Part shown: positions 7,563 to 15,190 of the stretch, piece after piece
How the letters are laid out: each line of letters begins with the position of its first letter
How positions within the stretch are numbered: the first letter of the stretch is position 1
Origin: Bacillota bacterium
GTDB lineage: Bacteria; Bacillota; Clostridia; Christensenellales; Borkfalkiaceae
DNA: 23,294 nt
Assembly: GCA_023403375.1 (NCBI GenBank)
Contig: JAEYEN010000129.1
Span: 1 to 23,294 of the forward strand
Reading direction: 5' to 3'
Position numbers and translations under genes: made by a program
Notes under the pieces: model-generated
Databases searched by the model: none
What the model saw: only the letters and a program-made list of their open reading frames with translations
Told to the model about the DNA's origin: nothing

Positions 7563-9554
7563 ATGCAAAGAATAGGTGTGTTTATATGTTGGTGCGGCAG
7601 TAACATTGCCGCCACGGTAGACGTAGAAAAGGTTGCCGAACTCATTAAAAACGAGCCTAACGTGGTTTATTCCGCTTCTTATCAGTATATGTGCTCCGAA
7701 AACGGACAGCAACTGATAAAGAAAGCGATAAAAGAATATAACCTGACGGGCGTTGTTATCGGTTCGTGCTCTCCCAGAATGCACGAGGCAACTTTCAGAA
7801 AGACTGCGGAAAGCGCGGGACTTAACTCTTATATGGTAGAAGTCGCGAATATCCGCGAGCAGTGTTCTTGGATACATAAAGACAGGGAAGAAGCGACCGA
7901 AAAGGCTCTTATCCTTGTTCGTACCGCAATTGCAAAAGTCAGACTTAACGCTCCGCTTACTTCGGGAGAGAGTCCCGTCGTAAAACGCGCGCTGGTTATC
8001 GGCGGCGGTATAGCGGGTATACAAGCCGCTCTCGACATTGCGGAAGCGGGCTATCCCGTAGATATCGTTGAAAAGAACGCGACCATCGGCGGAAGAATGA
8101 GTCAGTTAGACAAAACTTTCCCCACGCTCGACTGTTCCGCGTGTATTTTAACCCCCAAAATGGTTGATTGCGCACAGAACGAAAACATCGATATTTTGTC
8201 CTATTCCGAAGTGGAAGAAGTAAAAGGCTTCGTCGGAAACTTCAAGGTAAAAATAAGAAGAAAGGCAAGATACGTAGACGAAACAAAGTGTACGGGCTGT
8301 AAAGTCTGTATGGAAAAATGTCCGTCCAAGAAAGGTCTTAACGAATTCAATATGAATCTTAACACCAGAACAGCCATTCATATTCCTTTCGCGCAGGCTA
8401 TACCTAACGTTGCCGTTATAGACCCCGAACAGTGCATAAAACTTAAAACGGGCAAATGCGGTATTTGTCAGAAATTCTGCGGCGCGGGCGCGATAGACTA
8501 CACGATGACCGATAAATTCGTTGAAAGGGAATACGGCGCGATAGTAGTCGCAACGGGTTTCCGCCCGATTAAACTCGATAATTTCAACGAGTACGGATAT
8601 GCCGATAATAAAGACGTTATAACTTCTCTGGAATTAGAACGTTTAATGAACGCGGCAGGTCCTACCAACGGCGTTCTGCTCCGTCCGTCAGACTTAACCC
8701 ACCCCAAGGTAATAACCTTTATCTCCTGCGTGGGTTCGAGAGACGTTTCGGGTTGCGGCAAACCTTACTGCTCTAAAATATGCTGTATGTACACCGCAAA
8801 GCACGCAATGCTTATAAGAGAAAAATATCCCGATACAGAAGTTCACGTTTTCTATATAGACGTCAGAACGCCCGGTAAAAACTACGACGAGTTTTACCGT
8901 CGCGCCGTCGAACAATACGGCGTCGATTATATAAAAGGTATGGTCGGCAAAGTATATAACGAAAACGGCAAACTTATGGTTCAGGGGTCTAACCTTATAG
9001 ATAACGAACAGATAACGATAGCGAGCGACCTTGTAGTCCTTGCGACCGCTATCGAACCCGAACCTTCCGTAAGAAAAATCGCAACGCTTCTTACCGCAAG
9101 TATAGATACCAACAACTTCTTAACGGAAGCGCACGCAAAACTTAAACCGGTCGAAAGCCCCACAGCAGGCGTATATCTGGCAGGCGTATGTCAGGGCCCC
9201 AAAGATATTCCCGAAACCGTTTCTCAGGCTTCCGCCGTTGCGGCAAAGGTTATAGGACTTTTAGCGAAAGACCACTTAAAGACTAATCCTTGCGTCGCTC
9301 ATTCCAACGAGAATATGTGTAACGGTTGCAGCCAGTGCGCAAACGTCTGCGCATACGGCGCGATAACTTATATAGATAAAGAATTCAGAATAGGCGGCGG
9401 CAAAACCGAAACCAGAAGAGTGGCAAGCGTTAACCCCGCGGTATGTCAGGGCTGCGGCGCTTGTACGGTTACGTGTCCGTCCGGAGCAATGGATTTGTCC
9501 GGATTCTCGTCTAAACAGATTATGTCGGAGGTAGAAGCGATATGCAAGAGATAA
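7563..9554 (+). CDS. hdrA: Heterodisulfide reductase subunit A-like electron-bifurcating flavoprotein
   Basis: This 663-residue protein has the usual length and order of HdrA. The N-terminal domain has FICWCGSNIA (Cys9, Cys11) and further cysteines at 44, 69 and 101. A FAD-binding GGGIAG follows (147-152), then a thioredoxin-reductase-like fold carrying the 'DCSACILTPKM' segment (190-200). An inserted ferredoxin domain has Cys243/246/249/253 and Cys291/299/302/306. A C-terminal ferredoxin domain has Cys586/589/592/596 and Cys628/631/634/638. In characterised complexes the HdrA FAD is the bifurcation site, splitting pairs of electrons between ferredoxin and HdrB. All ferredoxin-type cluster ligands are present. 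The last 13 bases overlap the flxD start. A GAAGAGAG ribosome binding site precedes ATG 7563. Confidence 0.94.
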   Translation: MQRIGVFICWCGSNIAATVDVEKVAELIKNEPNVVYSASYQYMCSENGQQLIKKAIKEYNLTGVVIGSCSPRMHEATFRKTAESAGLNSYMVEVANIREQCSWIHKDREEATEKALILVRTAIAKVRLNAPLTSGESPVVKRALVIGGGIAGIQAALDIAEAGYPVDIVEKNATIGGRMSQLDKTFPTLDCSACILTPKMVDCAQNENIDILSYSEVEEVKGFVGNFKVKIRRKARYVDETKCTGCKVCMEKCPSKKGLNEFNMNLNTRTAIHIPFAQAIPNVAVIDPEQCIKLKTGKCGICQKFCGAGAIDYTMTDKFVEREYGAIVVATGFRPIKLDNFNEYGYADNKDVITSLELERLMNAAGPTNGVLLRPSDLTHPKVITFISCVGSRDVSGCGKPYCSKICCMYTAKHAMLIREKYPDTEVHVFYIDVRTPGKNYDEFYRRAVEQYGVDYIKGMVGKVYNENGKLMVQGSNLIDNEQITIASDLVVLATAIEPEPSVRKIATLLTASIDTNNFLTEAHAKLKPVESPTAGVYLAGVCQGPKDIPETVSQASAVAAKVIGLLAKDHLKTNPCVAHSNENMCNGCSQCANVCAYGAITYIDKEFRIGGGKTETRRVASVNPAVCQGCGACTVTCPSGAMDLSGFSSKQIMSEVEAICKR

Positions 9555-9997
9555 ATACCGAGAAGAAAGAATTCGTGCCGAACATAGTTGCGTTCTGCTG
9601 TAACTGGTGTTCGTACGCGGGCGCGGACCTTGCAGGTTCGTCCAGACTGTCTTATCCCGCAAACGTAAAAATAGTAAGAGTTCCTTGCTCTTGCCGCGTT
9701 AACCCGATGTTCATATTAAAAGCGTTCCAGCGCGGTGCCGACGGCGTTATTCTGTGCGGTTGCCACCCCGGGGACTGCCATTACGTTACGGGTAACTACT
9801 ATACCAGAAGAAGAATGTCCCTTTTGTTCGACTTCCTTAATTATCTCGGAATAGAGAAAGGAAGAACGAGAGTAGAGTGGGTTTCCGCTGCGGAAGGCGC
9901 AAAATTCTCTGCGGTTATGAACGATTTTGTTAAAACCGTTACCGAACTCGGCGAAAACAAACGTCTTGAAGATTTGAGAGTTAAGGAGAATGATTAA
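9542..9997 (+). CDS. flxD: MvhD/FlxD-type [2Fe-2S] electron-transfer subunit
   Basis: This 151-residue protein is of the MvhD/FrhD family, which connects an electron-donating module to HdrA. The conserved cysteines are all visible: Cys19-Cys20-x2-Cys23 in 'FCCNWCSYAGAD', Cys49-x-Cys51 in VPCSCRVNP, and Cys72-x-Cys74-x4-Cys79 in 'LCGCHPGDCHY'. In methanogens the donor is the [NiFe] hydrogenase MvhAG. Here no hydrogenase genes are present and the following genes are FlxC, B and A-like, so FlxD is the better name. ATG 9542 lies inside the end of hdrA and gives translational coupling. The 3' end contains AAGGAG, which serves as the ribosome binding site of the next gene. Confidence 0.92.
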   Translation: MQEINTEKKEFVPNIVAFCCNWCSYAGADLAGSSRLSYPANVKIVRVPCSCRVNPMFILKAFQRGADGVILCGCHPGDCHYVTGNYYTRRRMSLLFDFLNYLGIEKGRTRVEWVSAAEGAKFSAVMNDFVKTVTELGENKRLEDLRVKEND

Positions 9998-9999
9998 CT

Positions 10000-10983
10000 A
10001 TGAAAGACGTAGAGAGAAAATTGATTGAAAGGGCGGCGGAACTGTTAAAAGACGGAACGGTGCAAAGAGTCGTCGGCTGGAAAAAAGGCGAATTTATTTA
10101 CGACCCGTCCCCCGCAACGTTTGAAACCGAAGAACAACTCAAAGATTTCACCTATAACGATTTTTGCGGCGCAAACCTTTCTAAATATTTAATAGAAAGC
10201 AGCAAAAAAGAAGGCAAAACGGCGGTATTTCTGAAACCTTGCGACACTTACAGTTTTAACCAACTTGTAAAAGAGCACCGCGTTAAAAGAGAAAACGTTT
10301 ACGTTGTCGCCGTGGAATGTCAGGGTAAATTAAACGTTAACCGCCTTACCGAAAAGGGAATAGCTGCGATAGAAGACGAAGATTATTCGGGCGAAGAAGT
10401 TCTGCTTAAAACGGCGTTCGGCGACGTGAAAACGAACAAATCGGAAGTGCTTTTGGAAAAATGCCATACCTGTAAGAGTAAAAAATTCGCCGTGAGCGAC
10501 GAAGAAATCGTTCTTCACGAAATGGCGGAAAGCAATGCGGACAGGTTTGAAAAAGTGAGAGAATTGGAAGCGATGACCGAAGAAGAGAGATTCGCGTTCT
10601 GGAAAAGTCAACTTTCAAAATGTATCCGCTGTAACGCGTGCCGTAACGTTTGCCCCGCATGTTCCTGCGTGAAATGCGTGTTCGATAACAATAACTCGGG
10701 CATTGCGGCAAAAGCGAACGACAGTTCCTTTGAAGAACAACTTTTCCACGTTATAAGGGCGTTCCACGTTTCGGGCAGATGTACCGACTGCGGCGAATGT
10801 TCGAGAGTATGTCCGCAAAACATCCCCCTGCAATTGCTTAACAGAAAATTCATTAAAGATATAAACACCCTTTACGGCGATTATCAGGCAGGCGAAACCG
10901 CGGACGGAAAAACGCCGCTTACCGAATACACCACGTCGGACTTAGACCCCGTGGAAGCCGTCGGTAAAGGAGGAAACGCATAA
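10000..10983 (+). CDS. flxC: FlxC-like [4Fe-4S] dicluster electron-transfer subunit
   Basis: This 327-residue protein has an N-terminal domain with 'KPCDTYSF' (Cys81) and VECQGK (Cys107), as in F420-hydrogenase-beta-like/4Fe-4S relay proteins. A Cys155-x2-Cys158 pair follows. A dicluster ferredoxin region has Cys208-x2-Cys211-x2-Cys214-x3-Cys218-Pro and Cys261-x2-Cys264-x2-Cys267-x3-Cys271-Pro. Extra cysteines at 221, 223 and 226 lie between the two motifs and could bind a further cluster or protect one. In the known FlxABCD-HdrABC arrangement this subunit relays electrons between the NADH-oxidising FlxA and FlxD. Its stop overlaps the next start by one base (TAATG). The B/C lettering is by resemblance and could be exchanged with the next gene. 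Confidence 0.8.
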   Translation: MKDVERKLIERAAELLKDGTVQRVVGWKKGEFIYDPSPATFETEEQLKDFTYNDFCGANLSKYLIESSKKEGKTAVFLKPCDTYSFNQLVKEHRVKRENVYVVAVECQGKLNVNRLTEKGIAAIEDEDYSGEEVLLKTAFGDVKTNKSEVLLEKCHTCKSKKFAVSDEEIVLHEMAESNADRFEKVRELEAMTEEERFAFWKSQLSKCIRCNACRNVCPACSCVKCVFDNNNSGIAAKANDSSFEEQLFHVIRAFHVSGRCTDCGECSRVCPQNIPLQLLNRKFIKDINTLYGDYQAGETADGKTPLTEYTTSDLDPVEAVGKGGNA

Positions 10984-12008
10984 TGATAAAGATTGCAAGA
11001 GAAAAATTAGACTCCGTTTATTCCGCTCTTAGCGAAAAATACGGTTTGTATCTTCCCCTTAAAAAGGGCGGCGAAGTAAACTGGGGATTGTACGACGGGC
11101 ATGCGGAAGTATCTCTGGATACTTTGAAAACGGTAAAATCTCCCAAAGAAATTTTCTTCCCCCAAAGCGAAAATATGATGAAATTCAAATCGCAGGGTAA
11201 ATCGATAGAAATTATCGACATCCGCGAAGAGAAAGAGAAATTTATCGTATTCGGTGTGAAGGCGTGCGACTTTAAGGCGTTTGAAATTCTGGATAACGTA
11301 TTTTTGGGCGACCCCGTAGACACCTACTATAAATCTCGCAGAGATGCAGGCGTTATAGTAACGCTTGCCTGTTCCAAACCCGACGCAAATTGTTTTTGCA
11401 GCGTGTTCGGTTTAGACCCGACAAACCCTTTGGGCGACGTTACCGCATGGCTTGACGAAAACAATATATATTTAAACGCAAATACCGATAAGGGCAAAGA
11501 AGTCGTAAATTCCATTTCGGCTTTTGGCGAAGACGGCGGAGAAGACGCGGTCAACAATCAAAAACAAAAGACCGCCGAAATAATGGAAAAACTTCCCTTT
11601 AAAAATCTCGACTTATCCCGCTTCAAACACGAAAATTTAAACGAACTGTTTAATCTTCCCGTGTGGCAGGAACTTTCCGAAGCGTGTCTGGGTTGCGGGG
11701 CGTGTACTTTCGTTTGCCCCACCTGTCAGTGCTTTGATATAAGGGATTTCAAGACTAACGAAGGAGTTATAAGATTCCGTTGCTGGGATTCCTGCATGTA
11801 CTCCGACTTCACGCAGATGGCGGCGGCAAATTCCAGAACTACCCAGATGCAAAGATACCGTCAGAGATTTATGCACAAGTTAGTGTATTATCCTTCTCAA
11901 TACGGCGGAACTTATTCCTGTGTGGGTTGCGGAAGATGCGTTGCAAAATGTCCGCAACACTTAAATATCGTTAAAGTAATTAAAAAAATAGGGGGAGAAA
12001 ATAAATGA
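10983..12008 (+). CDS. flxB: FlxB-like, AsrA-related [4Fe-4S] dicluster subunit
   Basis: This 341-residue protein resembles anaerobic sulfite reductase subunit A (AsrA) and the related Flx and hydrogenase relay subunits. Features are 'FGVKACDFKAFEILDNVFL' (about 90-108), Cys130 with Cys137-x-Cys139 ('NCFCSVFG'), and two ferredoxin motifs, Cys235/238/241/245-Pro and Cys313/316/319/323-Pro. Additional cysteines follow the first motif (Cys248, Cys250) and occur at 267 and 271 ('RCWDSCMYSDF'). No siroheme sulfite reductase subunit (AsrC-like) is encoded nearby, so sulfite reduction is unlikely and an NADH-to-Hdr relay fits better. The ATGA overlap with flxA and the TAATG junction with flxC imply tightly linked expression of the relay subunits. 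Confidence 0.82.
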   Translation: MIKIAREKLDSVYSALSEKYGLYLPLKKGGEVNWGLYDGHAEVSLDTLKTVKSPKEIFFPQSENMMKFKSQGKSIEIIDIREEKEKFIVFGVKACDFKAFEILDNVFLGDPVDTYYKSRRDAGVIVTLACSKPDANCFCSVFGLDPTNPLGDVTAWLDENNIYLNANTDKGKEVVNSISAFGEDGGEDAVNNQKQKTAEIMEKLPFKNLDLSRFKHENLNELFNLPVWQELSEACLGCGACTFVCPTCQCFDIRDFKTNEGVIRFRCWDSCMYSDFTQMAAANSRTTQMQRYRQRFMHKLVYYPSQYGGTYSCVGCGRCVAKCPQHLNIVKVIKKIGGENK

Positions 12009-12832
12009 TAAACGAAAATCTTATCCCTAAAATCGGCGTTGTAACCGATATAAGACGCGACACGCCCGACGTTAAAACGTTCAGAGTGGTAGGGTTAGAC
12101 GGTAAAAAACTGTTTGAACATCTCCCCGGTCAGTGCGCAATGGTTTCTATACCCGGCGTCGGCGAATGTATGTTTTCTATAACGTCTTCGCCCACAAACG
12201 AAGAATTTATGGAATTTTCCATAAAGAAATGCGGTTGCGTTACGGAAGTTATCCACTCAATAGAAGTGGGTCAGCAGATAACGGTCAGGGGACCTTACGG
12301 TAAAAACTTCCCCGTCGAAGGCGACTTCAAAGGGAAAGACCTGTTGTTTATAGCAGGCGGTATCGGTCTTGCGCCTTTAAGGAGCGTTATCAACTACGTT
12401 CGTCATTACCGTAAAAACTACGGCAAAGTAGTTATCGTTTACGGTTCGAGAAGTATGGACGATTTGGTAGATATAAACGAAATAAAGAACGAATGGATGA
12501 ACGAACCCGACTTTGAAGTGTACCTGACTATCGACCGTCCGCAGGACGGGTGGGACGGACACGTAGGTTTCGTACCCGCTTACGTAAAAGAGTTAGGGCT
12601 TGACAGCAATATGACGGCTGTTCTTTGCGGTCCGCCCATAATGATAAAATTCACACTTCAAGGTTTGCTTGAACTCGGCTTTAAGAAAGAAAGAGTTTAT
12701 ACTACCTTGGAACTTCGTATGAAATGCGGCATAGGTAAGTGCGGCAGATGTAACGTAGGCGACAAATTCGTTTGTAAAGACGGACCTGTTTTCAGAATGG
12801 ACGAACTCGACGAACTTCCCAACGAATATTGA
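12005..12832 (+). CDS. flxA: FlxA-like FAD/NAD(P)H-binding oxidoreductase with [2Fe-2S] cluster
   Basis: This 275-residue protein has a ferredoxin-NADP+ reductase fold of the dihydroorotate-dehydrogenase-K/AsrB type. An N-terminal flavin barrel has MFSITS (56-61) as its FAD motif, with 'GPYGKNFP' following (96-103). The nucleotide domain has AGGIGLAPLRS (117-127) and CGPP (208-211). The C-terminal [2Fe-2S] motif has Cys241, Cys246, Cys249 and Cys257. It is the predicted electron entry point and would oxidise NADH (or NADPH) and pass electrons to the FlxB/C/D relay. The family uses NADH in the characterised Flx-Hdr complex, but pyridine nucleotide preference cannot be decided here. It overlaps flxB by 4 bases and precedes frdB by 22 bases. 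Confidence 0.9.
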   Translation: MINENLIPKIGVVTDIRRDTPDVKTFRVVGLDGKKLFEHLPGQCAMVSIPGVGECMFSITSSPTNEEFMEFSIKKCGCVTEVIHSIEVGQQITVRGPYGKNFPVEGDFKGKDLLFIAGGIGLAPLRSVINYVRHYRKNYGKVVIVYGSRSMDDLVDINEIKNEWMNEPDFEVYLTIDRPQDGWDGHVGFVPAYVKELGLDSNMTAVLCGPPIMIKFTLQGLLELGFKKERVYTTLELRMKCGIGKCGRCNVGDKFVCKDGPVFRMDELDELPNEY

Positions 12833-12854
12833 TAAAAGGAGCAGATATACCACT

Positions 12855-13529
12855 ATGGAAAATAAAGTAAACGTATATTTTTTCGGTAAAAAATATCAGG
12901 TACCCGAAAGTCTGACCATTATGAAAGCGATGGAATACGCGGGTTATCAACTTATAAGGGGTTGCGGTTGCAGAAACGGTTTCTGTGGCGCGTGCGCAAC
13001 CATTTACAGAATTTACGGAAAGCAGGAACTGAAAACCTGTCTTGCTTGCCAGCAACAGGTAGAAGAAGGTATGTACGTTGCGACTCTTCCTTTCTTCCCG
13101 CTTGTAAAACAGGTTTACGATATAGAAAAAATCAAACCTACCGAACAGATTATGATGCAACTCTATCCCGAAATTTATTCCTGTATAGGTTGTAACGCCT
13201 GCACCAAGTCGTGCACGCAGGGCTTAAACGTTATGCAGTATATCGCATACGCTCAACGCGGCGAATATAAAAAATGCGCGGACGAAAGTTTCGACTGCGT
13301 GATGTGCGGCGTTTGTTCGGCAAGATGCCCCGCAGGCATCTCTCATCCGCAGGTTGCGGAACTCGCCAGAAGACTTTACGGCAAGTATATCGCGCCCGAA
13401 TGTAAACATCTGGAAAAGAGAGTGGAAGAGATAAGAGAAGGTAAGTTTGAATCGCTTATCGAAGACGTGATGAATAAACCTATTTCCGAACTTAAAGAAC
13501 TGTATAACAACAGAGAGATAGAAAAATAA
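12855..13529 (+). CDS. frdB: Fumarate reductase-type iron-sulfur subunit (2Fe-2S plus two 4Fe-4S)
   Basis: This 224-residue protein begins with a plant-ferredoxin-like domain whose [2Fe-2S] ligands are Cys39, Cys44, Cys47 and Cys62, with extra cysteines at 37 and 65. Two ferredoxin motifs follow: Cys110/113/116/120 and Cys148/151/154/158-Pro. The domain order is that of FrdB/SdhB. However, both C-terminal motifs are complete four-cysteine sets, whereas classical FrdB has a [3Fe-4S] cluster next to the quinone site. No CCG domain is fused, unlike TfrB. No FrdC/FrdD membrane anchors are encoded in the operon, so it should be soluble and receive electrons from HdrB/HdrC rather than from quinol. 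AAAGGAG lies before ATG 12855. frdA begins 14 bases after its stop. Confidence 0.85.
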   Translation: MENKVNVYFFGKKYQVPESLTIMKAMEYAGYQLIRGCGCRNGFCGACATIYRIYGKQELKTCLACQQQVEEGMYVATLPFFPLVKQVYDIEKIKPTEQIMMQLYPEIYSCIGCNACTKSCTQGLNVMQYIAYAQRGEYKKCADESFDCVMCGVCSARCPAGISHPQVAELARRLYGKYIAPECKHLEKRVEEIREGKFESLIEDVMNKPISELKELYNNREIEK

Positions 13530-13543
13530 CGGGAGAAAACAAA

Positions 13544-15148
13544 ATGTATAAATATACTGAAAGTCAATTAGAATCGATGAAAAAAGTCGAGGCTTCAAGA
13601 CAGCAAAGACTGGAAAATCTCTTTCCCAGAATGCCTGCGGAAGAAAAAGACAAAGTATTGAAAGAAAATCATCCCGATTATATCGAAAGCACGTACGAAG
13701 CGTTGAAAGTGGGCAAAAACAAGGGCGACAAAGTTCTGCACGAACTTGCGGGGCTCTTACAGGGCAGGTCCAGAATTCTGGGTAAGGATATAGACTTATC
13801 TAATCCCGCTTACGACGTAGACGTGCTCGTAATAGGCGGCGGCGGAGCAGGCTCTTCCGCGGCGATTACCGCACACGCTAACGGCGCAAACGTTATGATG
13901 GTTACAAAGCTCCGCATAGGCGACGCAAACACGATGATGGCGGAAGGCGGAATTCAGGCTGCCGATAAAGAAAACGACAGCCCCGCTATCCATTATTTAG
14001 ACGCGTTCGGCGGCGGACATTTTGCCGCAAAACCCGAACTTCTTTACAAACTCGTAAACGAAGCGCCCGACGCTATCGAATGGTTGTCCGAACTCGGCGT
14101 TATGTTCGATAAAGCGCCCGACGGAACTATGATAACCACGCACGGCGGCGGCACCAGCAGAAAGAGAATGCACGCTTGCAAAGACTATTCCGGCGCGGAA
14201 ATAATGAGAACTTTAAGAGATGAAGTACTTAACAGAAAAATCCCCGTCGTAGACTTTACCGCGGCGATAGAACTCGTTAAAGACGACGAAAATAAGGTTT
14301 GCGGCGCGGTTTTACTCAATATGGAAACAAAAGAGATAACCGTTGCAAAAGCGAAAACCGTTATTATAGCAACGGGCGGCGCAGGCAGACTGCATTATCA
14401 GGGCTTTCCCACGTCTAACCATTACGGCGCGACGGCGGACGGCTTGGTATTAGCGTACAGAGCGGGCGCAAAACTTCTTTATGCGGACACGCTTCAATAT
14501 CACCCCACGGGCGTTGCGGAACCCACGCAGATTTTCGGCGCATTGGTTACCGAAAAAGTAAGGTCTTTGGGCGCGCAACTCGTCAATAAAGACGGCGAAC
14601 CTTTCGTTTATTCTCTTGAAACGAGAGACGTAACCGCTTCTACCATAATCAGAGAATGCAAACAGAGAAATAAAGGTATAAAAACTACCGACGGCGAAGG
14701 CGTTTGGCTTGATACTCCTATGATTGAAATGATAGGCGGCGAAGGCACGATAGAAAAACGTATTCCCGCAATGATGCGTATGTTCGGTAAATACGGTATA
14801 GACATAAGAAAAGAACCTATACTTGTTTATCCCACGCTCCACTATCAGAACGGCGGTATAGATATTTCTTCCAACGGCGAAAGTTGTGTGGAAAATCTGT
14901 TCGTCGCGGGCGAAGCGGTTGGAGGTATCCACGGCAGAAACCGTCTTATGGGTAACTCTTTGTTAGACGTTATAGTATTCGGCAGAAACGCAGGTAAATA
15001 CGCTTCCGAAAAAGCAAAATCCGTTAAAGTGGGCAAGTTAACGCTCTCCCACGTAGACGAATTTGAAAAAGAATTAGAAGAAGCGGGTATAGTTACAGAC
15101 GTCTTATCTCCTAAAATCCTTCCGGATTACAGAAGAAAGGATATGTAA
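13544..15148 (+). CDS. frdA: Fumarate reductase/succinate dehydrogenase-type flavoprotein, soluble, probably non-covalent FAD
   Basis: The FAD motif is at 95-103 ('VIGGGGAG'). Residues aligned by eye to the E. coli FrdA catalytic set are all present: His320 of HPTG, Thr336, Glu337, Arg340, Arg361 (the proton-donating Arg of RDxxS), His433 of 'LHYQNGGI' and Arg467 of 'HGRNRLMGNS'. This supports a fumarate/succinate active site. The His that carries covalent FAD in membrane FrdA/SdhA is replaced by Asn129 (DANTMMAEGG), so FAD is predicted to be non-covalent. An N-terminal extension of about 90 residues, mainly charged helix, precedes the FAD fold, and only about 50 residues follow 'VIVFGRNAG', so the usual C-terminal helical domain is missing. 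L-aspartate oxidase shares these residues but the context, with no nadA or nadC, argues against it. Confidence 0.87.
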   Translation: MYKYTESQLESMKKVEASRQQRLENLFPRMPAEEKDKVLKENHPDYIESTYEALKVGKNKGDKVLHELAGLLQGRSRILGKDIDLSNPAYDVDVLVIGGGGAGSSAAITAHANGANVMMVTKLRIGDANTMMAEGGIQAADKENDSPAIHYLDAFGGGHFAAKPELLYKLVNEAPDAIEWLSELGVMFDKAPDGTMITTHGGGTSRKRMHACKDYSGAEIMRTLRDEVLNRKIPVVDFTAAIELVKDDENKVCGAVLLNMETKEITVAKAKTVIIATGGAGRLHYQGFPTSNHYGATADGLVLAYRAGAKLLYADTLQYHPTGVAEPTQIFGALVTEKVRSLGAQLVNKDGEPFVYSLETRDVTASTIIRECKQRNKGIKTTDGEGVWLDTPMIEMIGGEGTIEKRIPAMMRMFGKYGIDIRKEPILVYPTLHYQNGGIDISSNGESCVENLFVAGEAVGGIHGRNRLMGNSLLDVIVFGRNAGKYASEKAKSVKVGKLTLSHVDEFEKELEEAGIVTDVLSPKILPDYRRKDM

Positions 15149-15190
15149 TTAAAGTAGGGATAGAAGGAAAAAAGGGAAAGGAAAACTATA

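Noticed and set aside
9542..9997. MvhD as part of an MvhADG hydrogenase-Hdr complex
   Set aside because: No [NiFe] hydrogenase large or small subunit is encoded in the window. The donor-side genes are FlxA/B/C-like.
10983..12832. Anaerobic sulfite reductase (AsrAB) as the function of the flxB/flxA-like genes
   Set aside because: There is no siroheme-containing AsrC-like subunit in the operon. The adjoining flxD and hdrABC favour a Flx-Hdr relay.
13544..15148. L-aspartate oxidase (NadB) as identity of the flavoprotein
   Set aside because: The active-site residues are shared, but nadA and nadC are absent, an FrdB-like partner is directly upstream, and fumarase and Hdr/Flx genes surround it.
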